Shown here piece by piece: positions 38,207 to 47,814 of a stretch of DNA of 64,000 nucleotides. The stretch lies in NCBI RefSeq assembly GCF_014192105.1, contig NZ_JACHXK010000016.1:62001-126000 (forward strand), read 5' to 3'. The notes under the pieces were generated by a model that saw only the letters and a program-made list of their open reading frames with translations, searched no databases and was not told the DNA's origin. The position numbers were made by a program, and so were the translations under genes. The stretch's first letter is position 1. Each line of letters starts with the position of its first letter. The stretch is from Paenibacillus phyllosphaerae. GTDB taxonomy: Bacteria; Bacillota; Bacilli; Paenibacillales; Paenibacillaceae.

Positions 38207-40144
38207 ATGCAGAAGATGGACATTCAGATTCAGGATGAATTTTGGAACCGTTATACGGAGCTTGTTCGCAACACGGTGATTCCTTATCAATGGGAAGCGC
38301 TCAATGACCGAATTGAGAACGCGGAGCCTAGCTATGCCATTCAGAATTTCAAGATCGCGGCTGGACATATGGAAGGAGAGTTCGGCGGCTGGATTTTTCA
38401 GGATAGCGATTTGTACAAATGGCTGGAGGCTGTGGCTTACTCGCTTCGCCGCCATCCCGATCCTGAGCTGGAGCATATCGCCGACGAAGCGATTGATCTG
38501 ATTGGCCAAGCGCAGCACGAGAACGGTTACGTGAACACCTATTTCACGATTCAAGAGCCTGGAAGAGAATGGTCGAATATGTACGAGGCGCATGAGTTAT
38601 ATTGTGCGGGCCATATGATCGAAGCTGCAGTTGCTTATTATCAGGCGACAGGTAAGCGGAAGCTGCTGGACATCGCCTGTCGTTTCGTTGATCTCATCAA
38701 TAGGACGTTCGGCACGCAGCCGGACCAAATCCGCGCTTATTGCGGGCATCAAGAAATTGAATTGGCTTTAGTTAAGCTGCACGAGTTAACAGGAGAAGCG
38801 CGATACTTGAACTTAAGCCGCTATTTCATTGACGAGCGTGGCACCAAGCCCAGCTATTTCGTGGAAGAATGGGAACGCCGCGGCCGGACGAGCATTTGGA
38901 ACCAAGGGACGCCTAATCTTGAGGTCTATCAAAGCCATCTTCCCGTAAGGGAACAGACGGTTGCGGTCGGTCACTCGGTTCGTGCGGTGTATATGTACAC
39001 GGCGATGGCTGATCTTGCACGGTTGACGGGGGATGCGAAGCTACGCGTGGCTTGTGAGCGGTTGTGGGCGAATACAACGGGCAAGCAGATGTATATTACC
39101 GGCGGTATCGGTGCGACCCATCTCGGGGAAGCCTTCACCTTCGACTACGATCTTCCGAACGACACCGTCTATGCCGAGACCTGCGCTTCGATCGGCCTCA
39201 TTTTCTGGGCACGACGGATGCTCCGTCTGGACATGAAGAGTGAATATGCAGATGTGATGGAACGCGCATTATTCAACAATGTGCTCGGCAGTATGTCCAA
39301 GGACGGCCAGCATTTCTTCTACGTTAATCCGCTTGAAGTGTGGCCGGACGCCAGCCTTCATAACCCGGATCGACGCCATGTGAAGCCGGTTCGGCAAAAA
39401 TGGTTCGGCTGCTCCTGCTGTCCGCCCAATGTCGCCCGTCTGCTCAGCTCGCTGAATGAGTACATCTATGATGTGTCCCACGACGGCAAGACCGTCTTCA
39501 CCCACTTATATATTGGAAGCGAAGCGACATTCGAGCTCGCTTGCGGCAAGGTGAGACTGCGTCAGCGTGCAGCGCTCCCATGGGAAGGCCGAGTCGAGTT
39601 CCAAGTATCGCTGCCGGAAGGCGGGAACAACGCAGAATTTGAGCTGGCGCTGCGTATTCCGGCATGGTTCCAGAAGGGGCAGCCCTTGTTGAACGTGAAC
39701 GGAGAGGCACAGTCTTATGATGTGGACAAAGGCTATGCAAAAGTGAATCGCATCTGGACAGAAGGAGACCTGGCGGAGTGGCTGCTGCCGATGGAGACGA
39801 CGCTCATTGCCGCTCATCCGGCTATACGGGCAGATGCAGGCAGGGCAGCGATCCAACGCGGACCGCTCGTCTACTGTCTGGAAGAAGCGGATAACGGTAA
39901 GCCGTTGACTTCGCTTTCGCTCTCGAATGAACCGAATCTGAGTGATTATCTGGATGCGGAACTTCTGGGCGGCTGCGTTGTCGTGGAAGGTGACGGTCTG
40001 GTAACGGATGACACCGCATGGCCGGAGGGGCAACTATACCGTCCGCTCTCCAAGGAGACAACGGCCGTTCGTTTCAAGGCGATCCCGTACTTCCTTTGGG
40101 GCAATCGTCAAGCTGGCGAGATGAGCGTCTGGATGCGCCAATAG
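38207..40144 (+). CDS. GH127 beta-L-arabinofuranosidase (HypBA1-like)
   Basis: 645 residues, the typical length of HypBA1-type enzymes. The catalytic set is DTVYAETCASIGL (Glu and Cys ligands) and WFGCSCCPPNVARLL (nucleophile Cys and zinc ligand). The N-terminal FKIAAGHMEGEFGGWIFQDSD is conserved in the family. It removes non-reducing beta-L-arabinofuranose from arabino-oligosaccharides in the cytoplasm (no signal peptide). TGAGGTG lies before the ATG. It is probably under the divergent AraC regulator. Confidence 0.94.
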   Translation: MQKMDIQIQDEFWNRYTELVRNTVIPYQWEALNDRIENAEPSYAIQNFKIAAGHMEGEFGGWIFQDSDLYKWLEAVAYSLRRHPDPELEHIADEAIDLIGQAQHENGYVNTYFTIQEPGREWSNMYEAHELYCAGHMIEAAVAYYQATGKRKLLDIACRFVDLINRTFGTQPDQIRAYCGHQEIELALVKLHELTGEARYLNLSRYFIDERGTKPSYFVEEWERRGRTSIWNQGTPNLEVYQSHLPVREQTVAVGHSVRAVYMYTAMADLARLTGDAKLRVACERLWANTTGKQMYITGGIGATHLGEAFTFDYDLPNDTVYAETCASIGLIFWARRMLRLDMKSEYADVMERALFNNVLGSMSKDGQHFFYVNPLEVWPDASLHNPDRRHVKPVRQKWFGCSCCPPNVARLLSSLNEYIYDVSHDGKTVFTHLYIGSEATFELACGKVRLRQRAALPWEGRVEFQVSLPEGGNNAEFELALRIPAWFQKGQPLLNVNGEAQSYDVDKGYAKVNRIWTEGDLAEWLLPMETTLIAAHPAIRADAGRAAIQRGPLVYCLEEADNGKPLTSLSLSNEPNLSDYLDAELLGGCVVVEGDGLVTDDTAWPEGQLYRPLSKETTAVRFKAIPYFLWGNRQAGEMSVWMRQ

Positions 40145-40159
40145 TTCGATAACGACCTA

Positions 40160-40190
40160 GAGTCCCTGAAGGAAGCTTCAGGGACTCTTC
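40160..40190 (+). terminator. Terminator after second GH127 gene
   Basis: GAGTCCCTGAA (40160-40170) pairs with TTCAGGGACTC (40177-40187), a perfect 11-bp stem. Only a weak T-run follows. Confidence 0.7.
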
Positions 40191-40236
40191 CTGACTTCAG
40201 GCAACTTCCACTATTGCTGCGATGGAGATGGTTCTC

Positions 40237-41973
40237 ATGAACATGAAGCCCGAGCATGAACGCAAGTCCCGCATAACGTTGAAGAACCGGATTCTGCTGC
40301 TGTTTACTGCCGCAACGCTCATCCCTTTCATTTTGACCTGCTATGCCTCCTACAATACCATCTCTTCTATTCTGGACAAGAAGCTGACGTCTGGTATTCA
40401 AAGCAATCTGAAGCAGTTGCGACTATCGCTCGACAACACGCTGAGTAACCTGAACCACGTCTCCCAGCAGCTGTCATTCGAAGGGAGCATCGGTCAACAG
40501 CTGGAACAGTTCATCACGGCCAAGCAGCCCTATGAGCGCAGTTTCTTAACCAACCAGATCAAAAACCAACTGAATCTGGTTACTTTCACCAATCCCAATA
40601 TTGGCTTGACGATGTACTATTTTCACGATGACGGCACCTTTCTGTTCGAGAATTATGGCGTGAAAGACGGTTTCGATATCCAGCAGCTTCCCGTTCTGGC
40701 TTCCTATTACGGAATTACTTATTATGGACCGCACATCAGTAAGGACCGGTTCAACGATCAATATGTGCTCTCCGCCTTACGCAAGGTCGAACTGCCGGAG
40801 CGGGATGACGCCTACGTCTACATTGAATCCGGCTTCAAGCTGACGCAGAGCATTCTCGATCTCGATGATGTGAGCAAGCATGCTTACCATATGATACTGG
40901 ATAACAACGGCCGAATTTCATATAGCGAACTGAAAGCATACCCGACGAATGGACTTTTCGAAGGAGCATCTACAAAAGAGGCAGCGGGGGCTGCTTCGGG
41001 ATACTACTGGTACCGCGAGATTAGCAGCCAGGGCTGGAGTGTCGTGTCGCTTATCTCCAAGTCCGATTACAACCGGGAGAAGAATGAATGGATGATGCAA
41101 ATGCTTGCACTAGCGCTGCTATTCTTTGCGATCAGCTTATTAATTGGCTGGCTGTTGTGGAAAATGGTCTACCGGCCGCTCTCCCGATTCAACAAAGAGA
41201 TGAAATGGATGGCCAACAGCAACTTTAATGCGGTCATGATGCAGACGAACATACCCGAATTTGAGGTGCTGCTCAAGCAATTCCAAACGATGAAGTCTCA
41301 AATCGCGGAGCTGTTCGCGGAGGTGGAACGCAAGGAGAAGCGAAGGGCGGATCTAGAGATTGAGAAGCTCCTCTACCAGATTAACCCTCATTTTCTGATG
41401 AATACGCTGGATACCGCCCACTGGCTTGCGGTCATGAACGGTCAGCCGGAGATCGATCGCCTCATTACCTCGTTGAACAAGCTGCTGTACTATAATCTCC
41501 GAAAAGGAGACCGGTTCTCCACCATTCAGGAGGAGATCGACTCGCTCAAGCAATATCTCATTCTTCAGCAGATTCGCTATAATTTTCAGTTCGATGTCCG
41601 ACTGAATGTCGATGATACGCTGCTGAATGTGCCTGTCCCACGATTCGTCTTGCAGCCGCTGGTGGAGAATGCACTCTATCATGGCCTGAGTGATGACGGG
41701 AGGATTGACGTCGAGGTGAGCATGAACGGCCATCTGGAGATTGTGATTATCGATAATGGCGGCGGGATTCCCGAAGAGAAGATTGCAGCATTGCTGGCCG
41801 GTGAGCAGACGGACAGACATCGTGTCGGAATGGGCATCGGCATGAACTATGTGAAACGAATGCTGGAGTTCCATTATGAGGGCAAGGCAAGTTTGTTCGT
41901 GAAAAGTGAATTGGGCGAAGGAACGCAAATCGTCATCCGTCTGCCGATGAAGGAGGCCAATGAGATATGTTGA
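40237..41973 (+). CDS. YesM-type sensor histidine kinase (second)
   Basis: 578 residues. N-terminal helix (about 18-38), extracellular sensor region to about 285, second helix (about 288-310), HAMP-like linker, and His_kinase domain with the His in YQINPHFLMNTLDTAHW. The ATPase part has QPLVENALYHG and IDNGGGIPEEK. Of several in-frame ATGs (40222, 40228, 40237, 40243) the one at 40237 best fits GGAGA upstream. The stop overlaps the regulator start. Confidence 0.9.
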   Translation: MNMKPEHERKSRITLKNRILLLFTAATLIPFILTCYASYNTISSILDKKLTSGIQSNLKQLRLSLDNTLSNLNHVSQQLSFEGSIGQQLEQFITAKQPYERSFLTNQIKNQLNLVTFTNPNIGLTMYYFHDDGTFLFENYGVKDGFDIQQLPVLASYYGITYYGPHISKDRFNDQYVLSALRKVELPERDDAYVYIESGFKLTQSILDLDDVSKHAYHMILDNNGRISYSELKAYPTNGLFEGASTKEAAGAASGYYWYREISSQGWSVVSLISKSDYNREKNEWMMQMLALALLFFAISLLIGWLLWKMVYRPLSRFNKEMKWMANSNFNAVMMQTNIPEFEVLLKQFQTMKSQIAELFAEVERKEKRRADLEIEKLLYQINPHFLMNTLDTAHWLAVMNGQPEIDRLITSLNKLLYYNLRKGDRFSTIQEEIDSLKQYLILQQIRYNFQFDVRLNVDDTLLNVPVPRFVLQPLVENALYHGLSDDGRIDVEVSMNGHLEIVIIDNGGGIPEEKIAALLAGEQTDRHRVGMGIGMNYVKRMLEFHYEGKASLFVKSELGEGTQIVIRLPMKEANEIC

Positions 41974-43397
41974 TTCGTGTACTTGTCGTTGATGATGATA
42001 ATCTGGTGCGCCGGGGGCTAATCTCTTCCATGCCTTGGGCATCCTTCGGCATGCAAGTCGTCGGAGAAGCCGCCAATGGTGAGAAGGCGCTCGAGTTTCT
42101 GGCCGCCAACCAGGTGGAACTGCTCCTGACCGACCTGGCGATGCCGGTCATGTCTGGGATTGAATTAATTCGAATCGTGCGCGAGCGATATCCCGATCTT
42201 GCGGTCGCCGTTCTGACGCTGCATCAGGACTTCGAATATATTCAGGAAGCACTTCGTATGGGGGTCATCGATTATATCGCCAAGATACAGCTCGAGATCG
42301 AGAAGTTCGAAGAGGTGCTTGGGCGGATTCGGGCGAGAATTGTGGAACGCAGACAGAATCGGGAAGAAGAAGGAATGCCGGTGACAAGCGATGTGTGTAT
42401 GGACGACGATGTCTATGCCCTGCTTGCGATTCAGGATCTAACAGATCCATCCAGCATTCGAACGGTTGCGGACAGCGCAGGAAACTGGGGAGCGGGGGTG
42501 GATCCGCAAGTCTGGATGTGGCTTTGGGCTAAAAGTGATTCATTGATTGCGTCCGTTGTGGAAGCGGTACGAGTACCGCCATACCCGGATGGAATGGATC
42601 GATCGGCCTGGCGGATGATCCACATTAGGAATGCGGCTGGAGAATCTCGGTCAGCGATGGAGCAGCGACTGGCCCAATATCGGCAGCAGGAGCTTTTCTA
42701 CGCATGTGATGGTACCGAGTCCGACCCAATCGAACTTTCCCTTCAGCAGCTGAGTGAGGAGCAGCCAGCTCCCGGTCAGGAGGATATCGAACTAGCGAGG
42801 GTGTCGCTTCATTCGTTCCGTTGGCTGCAGGATGAAGCGAGTTTCAATGATCTGATTATTCAATTGCGGGACCTGAGGCTGCGGATTCCGACGCTCATCC
42901 AGTTGCTCTATGGTTGTACGGTGGATTGGAATCGGATTTACCGTACCGTTAACCTTGCTCACATCACGCTACCCCAAAGGTTTTATACCTGGCAGGAGGC
43001 CATCAGCTGGTTAGCGGATTTTCGGCAGACCGCGCTATCCATCTCCGGCAGGCTGCAGCTAAGCCCGGAAGTGAGTGGCAGCATCATGGCTGCTATTAGA
43101 ATCGTCCATGATGAGCTGGAGCAGCCCGTCTTTGCGATCGAGGTCGCCAGGCGAGTGAACTTGAGCCGAAGCTATTTTAACCAATGCTTCAAGGAGCTGG
43201 TCGGTTGTTCATTCAATGAATTCTTGCGCAAAGCGCGGATGGACAAAGCGCGGGAGTATCTCGAGAAAACCTCGTATCCGATCCAGTGGGTGGCGGAGCA
43301 TACCGGCTACGCCGATGACAAATATTTCAGCCGCTCCTTCCGGGAACAGACGGGCATGCTGCCTAGCGAATATCGGCAGCGACACCGGCAAGGGTAG
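41967..43397 (+). CDS. YesN-type response regulator with AraC domain (second)
   Basis: 476 residues. Receiver domain begins MLIRVLVVDDDNLVRRGLI, with phospho-Asp in LLLTDLAMPVMSG. In the usual YxxKP position the sequence is YIAKIQLE, so the Lys is kept but the following Pro is lost. AraC helix-turn-helix pair at the C-terminus (VARRVNLSRSYFNQCFKE, VAEHTGYADDKYFSRSFREQ, GMLPSEYRQ). It overlaps the kinase gene by seven bases and precedes the Lpl-type transporter, its likely target. A GC-rich hairpin without a T-run (43414-43461) follows. Confidence 0.9.
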   Translation: MLIRVLVVDDDNLVRRGLISSMPWASFGMQVVGEAANGEKALEFLAANQVELLLTDLAMPVMSGIELIRIVRERYPDLAVAVLTLHQDFEYIQEALRMGVIDYIAKIQLEIEKFEEVLGRIRARIVERRQNREEEGMPVTSDVCMDDDVYALLAIQDLTDPSSIRTVADSAGNWGAGVDPQVWMWLWAKSDSLIASVVEAVRVPPYPDGMDRSAWRMIHIRNAAGESRSAMEQRLAQYRQQELFYACDGTESDPIELSLQQLSEEQPAPGQEDIELARVSLHSFRWLQDEASFNDLIIQLRDLRLRIPTLIQLLYGCTVDWNRIYRTVNLAHITLPQRFYTWQEAISWLADFRQTALSISGRLQLSPEVSGSIMAAIRIVHDELEQPVFAIEVARRVNLSRSYFNQCFKELVGCSFNEFLRKARMDKAREYLEKTSYPIQWVAEHTGYADDKYFSRSFREQTGMLPSEYRQRHRQG

Positions 43398-43483
43398 AGG
43401 GATGACCGCAAGAAGGGGGTGGGATGATCGATCTATACCAATGACGTTCATTTCACCCCCTGCGCTTCGTCTCCCGCTCTATC

Positions 43484-43498
43484 TATGAAGCGCTTCCA
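43484..43498 (+). promoter_or_regulatory. cre-like palindrome upstream of lplA-like gene
   Basis: TGAAGCGCTTCCA contains the perfect palindrome GAAGCGCTTC and is one base shorter than the CcpA-binding consensus. It is about 60 bp before the binding-protein start. Confidence 0.4.
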
Positions 43499-43559
43499 AC
43501 CGTGATATATTGAACTTGCTTACAGTGAAGGAACGCTCAATCAAAGGGGGAACGTTGCT

Positions 43560-45269
43560 ATGATTAAGAAAAAGATCTCGATTGCGATGGCTCTGATGCT
43601 CGTCGTCTTAAGCGCTTGTAGTCAATCTGAAGGTAATAAGGTCAATACGCCAAGCAGCAGTACCGAGGAAGAGACGACGCATCAGACGGATGAGAGCGAG
43701 CAACCTTCTGATCCATTCGGCAAGTACTCGGAGACGATTACGCTCACTTACGGCAAAGCGGTCGATCCATCGGACAAGAGCTTGCCTGCAGGCGACACGC
43801 CGGAGAAGAACCAGTACTCGCGCCATATTCTGGACAACTTGAATGTGGATACGAAGGTGATCTGGCAGGCGGCATCCGGCACTAACTACGACCAGAAGGT
43901 GAACCTGGCCATCTCGAGCAGTGACCTGCCCGATGCACTCGTTGTAAAGGACACGCAGCTGCGGAAGATGGTGAAGTCTGGTCAACTGGAGGATTTGACC
44001 GACATATTCGACAAGTATGCCTCTCCGGCAATGAAGAATTTTATGGCCAAGACGAACGGCCAATCCGATAAGTCAGTCACCTTCGATGGCAAAATGTACG
44101 CGATCCCAAGCATCCAGGTGCAGTCCGACGGCGTGCATGAGATGTGGATTCGTAAAGATTGGCTCGACAAGCTGGGTCTTACACCGCCGAAGACGATCGA
44201 GGAGCTGGAGAAAGTAGCCGCTGCTTTCGTCGAACAGGACCCGGACGGTAACGGCAAGAAGGATACGATCGGCATTGCCGGGCAGCAGAATGGCGGGAGG
44301 CTGTACACGAACTTCCTGGAATCGACCAATAATACGTTCGGATTGGACCCGATCTTCGGCGCGTTCAAGTCGTATCCGGGCTTCTGGTTAGAGAACGAGT
44401 CAGGTGATCCGGTCTATGGTTCTATCCTGCCGGAGACGAAGGAAGCGCTCGGCAAGCTGCGTGATCTATACGCCAAAGGGCTGATCGATAAAGAAATCGG
44501 CATTCGCAAAAGCGCTTACGAGCCGGTGACGGGCGGGAAGGCAGGCATATTCTTCGCTCCATGGTGGATGGGCTATGGTCCACTGCCGGATGCGATAAAG
44601 AATGACCCTTCGGCGAACTGGCAAGCTTACTTGCTCCCTCTGGATGCAGACGGACAGTTCAATTCCCGGATGGGGGCGCCATCTACGTCATTCGTCGTTG
44701 TCCGTAAAGGCTACGAGCACCCTGAAGCAGTGATCAAGATGCTGAACTTGCTCGTGCGCGATGAAGCCAAGTTCGATATCAGCGTTCCTGTCGGGTATTA
44801 TCCGCTTCGCGTGCCGATGTCTTATACGGATGAGAGCGAGTATTCTGCTAAAGCGCTTAAAGAAGTGCTGGCTGGTACGAAGAAACCAGAGGACTTCACT
44901 GATCCGGGATACAAGTTGCTAGCAGCCGATATTCAGAACGTGAAGAAGGTAAAGAAAGAACCTTATGACAACATGGACATCCAGCATTGGGATCCTCAAG
45001 CGGATACGGGTACTTGGAGCCGAATCTATTCCCTGCTGGTAGGGTCGTCCCCCTTGGAGCAGAACTACAACAAAGTGTACAGCGTGCTGTATTCGCAGAC
45101 GAAGACGATGGAGAGCCGCTGGTCGAACCTCAAGAAACTAGAGGACGAGACCTTCATGAAGATTATTATGGGGGCAGCACCGCTGGACCAATTCGATAAA
45201 TTCGTAAGCGATTGGAAAAAACAGGGTGGAGACAAAATCACCGAAGAAGTGAAGGCATATAACCAATAA
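43560..45269 (+). CDS. LplA-type ABC transporter substrate-binding lipoprotein
   Basis: 569 residues, the larger class of solute-binding lipoproteins. The signal peptide MIKKKISIAMALMLVVLSAC ends in a lipobox LSAC. Typical features are DNLNVDTKVIWQAASG, DPDGNGKKDTIGIAG (the conserved Asp/Asn/Gly loop) and GIFFAPWWMGYGPLPD. It binds complex oligosaccharides outside the cell for the two permeases that follow. AAAGGGGG lies just ahead of the ATG. Confidence 0.92.
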   Translation: MIKKKISIAMALMLVVLSACSQSEGNKVNTPSSSTEEETTHQTDESEQPSDPFGKYSETITLTYGKAVDPSDKSLPAGDTPEKNQYSRHILDNLNVDTKVIWQAASGTNYDQKVNLAISSSDLPDALVVKDTQLRKMVKSGQLEDLTDIFDKYASPAMKNFMAKTNGQSDKSVTFDGKMYAIPSIQVQSDGVHEMWIRKDWLDKLGLTPPKTIEELEKVAAAFVEQDPDGNGKKDTIGIAGQQNGGRLYTNFLESTNNTFGLDPIFGAFKSYPGFWLENESGDPVYGSILPETKEALGKLRDLYAKGLIDKEIGIRKSAYEPVTGGKAGIFFAPWWMGYGPLPDAIKNDPSANWQAYLLPLDADGQFNSRMGAPSTSFVVVRKGYEHPEAVIKMLNLLVRDEAKFDISVPVGYYPLRVPMSYTDESEYSAKALKEVLAGTKKPEDFTDPGYKLLAADIQNVKKVKKEPYDNMDIQHWDPQADTGTWSRIYSLLVGSSPLEQNYNKVYSVLYSQTKTMESRWSNLKKLEDETFMKIIMGAAPLDQFDKFVSDWKKQGGDKITEEVKAYNQ

Positions 45270-45281
45270 TACTGCTGGCAG

Positions 45282-45306
45282 AGGCGCCGGACTATCCGGC
45301 GCCTTT
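45282..45306 (+). terminator. Intercistronic hairpin between lplA-like and lplB-like genes
   Basis: AGGCGCCGGA (45282-45291) pairs with TCCGGCGCCT (45295-45304), loop CTA, followed by only two T. It probably stabilises or partly terminates the mRNA, so the binding protein is made in excess over the permeases. Confidence 0.65.
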
Positions 45307-45339
45307 GGACTGCCGGCCGATCGAGGGAGGTTCGGCTGA

Positions 45340-46230
45340 ATGCGCAATACGGGGTTTACGAAGCATTACTACATCATGTTACTGCCTGGTTTCATCTGGC
45401 TATTACTGATTAATATCATCCCGATGTTTGGCATCGTGATCGCCTTTGAGGACTTCAATCCTGGCAAGGGATTCTTTCATTCTGAATGGATTGGCCTGGA
45501 GAATTTCGAGTATATGTTCTCGCTGAATGACACCGCGGTTATCTTCTCGAATACGCTCACCATTGCCGTTATGAAAATCGCAGGCAATCTCATCGTGCCG
45601 CTGATCTTCGCTATTATGCTGAACGAGCTCCGCTTCGCGGTGATGAAGCGTTGGATCCAGACGGTCGTATATTTGCCGCATTTTCTCTCTTGGGTTATTC
45701 TATCCGGCATTTTGCTGGATATTTTCTCCTACACAGGTCCCGTGAATACGCTGCTGAAGCTGTTCGATATCGACCCCGTGCTATTCTTCGCACGTGCCGA
45801 TCTGTTCCCGTTCATTGTCGTCGGTAGTGATGTGTGGAAGGAATTCGGTTTCAATACCATCATCTATCTGGCGGCTCTGACCGGAATTAACCCTTCCCTT
45901 TATGAAGCGGCATCAATCGATGGGGCTGCCCGGCTGCGACGTATCTGGCATGTCACCTTGCCAGGGCTTCGAACGACCATTGTGCTGCTCGCCGTCCTCA
46001 GTCTGGGCAACGTGCTGAATGCGGGCTTTGATCAAATTTTTAATCTGTACAATCCAATGTTATACTCCACCGGCGATATTATCGATACATGGGTGTATCG
46101 GGAAGGGCTGCTGAATATGCAATACGGTCTTGCGACAGCGGTGGGATTGCTGAAGTCCGTGATCAGCTTCGTGCTCATCGTCGTTTCGTATGCCTTGGCT
46201 TCAAAATTTGCGAACTATCGTATTTTCTAA
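45340..46230 (+). CDS. LplB-type sugar ABC permease
   Basis: 296 residues with six membrane helices. The N-terminal NIIPMFGIVIAFEDFNPGKG and WIGLENFEYMF are characteristic of LplB/YteP proteins. The EAA loop reads YEAASIDGAARLRRIWHVTL. GGGAGGTTCGGCTGA precedes the ATG. It is the intact counterpart of the fragment at 17290. Confidence 0.93.
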   Translation: MRNTGFTKHYYIMLLPGFIWLLLINIIPMFGIVIAFEDFNPGKGFFHSEWIGLENFEYMFSLNDTAVIFSNTLTIAVMKIAGNLIVPLIFAIMLNELRFAVMKRWIQTVVYLPHFLSWVILSGILLDIFSYTGPVNTLLKLFDIDPVLFFARADLFPFIVVGSDVWKEFGFNTIIYLAALTGINPSLYEAASIDGAARLRRIWHVTLPGLRTTIVLLAVLSLGNVLNAGFDQIFNLYNPMLYSTGDIIDTWVYREGLLNMQYGLATAVGLLKSVISFVLIVVSYALASKFANYRIF

Positions 46231-46245
46231 GGAAGGAGTCGTCTC

Positions 46246-47130
46246 ATGACCAAAGATGCGACTATACAAACAAGACTATTCGACTGGACGCTTGTGATCG
46301 TGCTCCTCCTCATCTCGTTCCTGTGCTTATTACCGCTCTGGTACACGCTTGCCGTCTCGCTCAGTGAAAAATCCGCCGCGTCAGCCGGTCAGGTATGGCT
46401 GTGGCCGGTCGGTTTCAATTGGAACTCGTACAAGCAAATCATGAATGACAGCAGCTTCTTTCACTCCTTCTGGATCTCCATTCAGCGGGTGGTGCTTGGG
46501 GCGTCCATCACGATGATCATCACGACCATGATGGCCTATCCGCTGTCACGGAGCGCGCGGGACTTCCGGCTAAGGAACGCATTGATGTGGATACTCGTCT
46601 TCACACTGTTGTTCAATGGGGGGTTAATCCCATGGTATATGACGATCAAGGCGTTGGGGCTATATAATACCATCTGGGCGCTCGTTCTAGGCGGCGGCGT
46701 ACCCGTGTTCAATGTGATTCTAATTGTCAACTACTTCCGCAATTTGCCGAAGGAACTGGATGAAGCGGCTCTTGTAGATGGAGCAGGTCCGTGGCGAATG
46801 TTGTTCACGCTGTATGTGCCGCTTGCTGTGCCGGTCCTTGCAACGGTGACGCTGTTTACGATTGTGTATCACTGGAATGAGTTTTTCCATGGTCTCGTCT
46901 TAACGTCCGGTGAGGAGCACTATCCACTGCAGACTTACATTCAGCAACTGGTGGTCGTCATCGATACCGCCAACATGACCGAGGATCAGTATAAACGGCT
47001 GAACGAGCTGTCCAACCAGACATTGAATGCCGCCAAGATCTTCATCGCGATGATCCCTGTACTCCTGGTCTATCCGTTCTTGCAGCGGTTCTTTATCCAT
47101 GGGATTACGTTAGGATCGGTGAAAGAGTAG
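46246..47130 (+). CDS. LplC/YtcP-type sugar ABC permease
   Basis: 294 residues with six membrane helices. CLLPLWYTLAVSLSEKSAAS at the N-terminus, NGGLIPWYMTIKALGLYNTI and the EAA loop DEAALVDGAGPWRMLFTLYV are the family pattern. AAGGAGTCG precedes the ATG, 15 bp after lplB. It completes the second importer. No ATPase gene is present. Confidence 0.93.
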   Translation: MTKDATIQTRLFDWTLVIVLLLISFLCLLPLWYTLAVSLSEKSAASAGQVWLWPVGFNWNSYKQIMNDSSFFHSFWISIQRVVLGASITMIITTMMAYPLSRSARDFRLRNALMWILVFTLLFNGGLIPWYMTIKALGLYNTIWALVLGGGVPVFNVILIVNYFRNLPKELDEAALVDGAGPWRMLFTLYVPLAVPVLATVTLFTIVYHWNEFFHGLVLTSGEEHYPLQTYIQQLVVVIDTANMTEDQYKRLNELSNQTLNAAKIFIAMIPVLLVYPFLQRFFIHGITLGSVKE

Positions 47131-47165
47131 ATTCATGCTGCAATAAACTCGGCCACTTACGGGGG

Positions 47166-47192
47166 CTGCCGCGTTTACTGCGGCTTCTTTTT
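47166..47192 (+). terminator. Terminator after second ABC operon
   Basis: GCCGC (47168-47172) pairs with GCGGC (47180-47184), loop GTTTACT, then TTCTTTTTG. Confidence 0.65.
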
Positions 47193-47325
47193 GCTGCTAA
47201 TGGAACAGTTCGGACTTGGGCATGAAATACGCATCGCTTGAGTCAACACCGCTTCGCAAGTGCCTGTCCCTATACCGTTCATGCGGCATAAGATAGTGAA
47301 GCATGACTTAGAAGGAGGAGTCGAG

Positions 47326-47767
47326 ATGAAGTGGGATACTGGCTTAATCGCCAATATAGGACCGGGCCGGATGGCTGGTATGGTGATTACCGCAGCTAAC
47401 CAATCCGGGAACTAAGCAAATGTGCTGCTTGAAACGTATACTCGCACCGGAGATAGTGGTCCTATGACCGTATACGCCCAAAATCTGTTTACGGTCACGG
47501 ACGGCTCAGTGGAAACCTATGCGTTCGCCGGGTCCGACCTGGTCGGGCGCCGGTCCGGGATCGAACGGCGTGGTGCTGTCCATAAGGGCTTACAACGCGG
47601 AGGGAGGAGGTGCAGGGCAATTCATGATCCCGCTCGTTTTTGCAGATCCAACCTATTTGTACCTCTCCTCGGAAAATGAAACGGGGATCGTAAGGGTCGA
47701 ATCTGATCTGCGGTCGTTCGCCGCGACTGGCGGGAGCGTTCATTTTATTGAACTACGGTCAGAATAG
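47326..47767 (+). pseudogene. Small hypothetical gene broken by a stop and a frameshift
   Basis: AAGGAGGAG precedes an ATG that reads MKWDTGLIANIGPGRMAGMV and then ends at TAA (47413) after 29 codons. The same frame continues past it (ANVLLETYTRTGDSGPMTVY) to about 47540. The homologous-looking rest is then in another frame (SNGVVLSIRAYNAEGGGAGQ, then VFADPTYLYLSSENETG) to the TAG at 47765. Put together it would be about 145 residues of beta-rich, secreted-surface-like sequence. I do not recognise the family. Confidence 0.55.
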
Positions 47768-47802
47768 CTGAACGGATGAGTTATATGAAATTGCATAAAT
47801 CC
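47765..47802 (+). repeat. Degenerate copy of the array repeat at its left edge
   Basis: AGCTGAACGGATGAGTTATA and a shared GCATAAATCC resemble the right-half copies such as 49568-49592. Weak on its own. It marks the first AT-rich segment. Confidence 0.35.
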
Positions 47803-47814
47803 TAGAGTGCTGTA

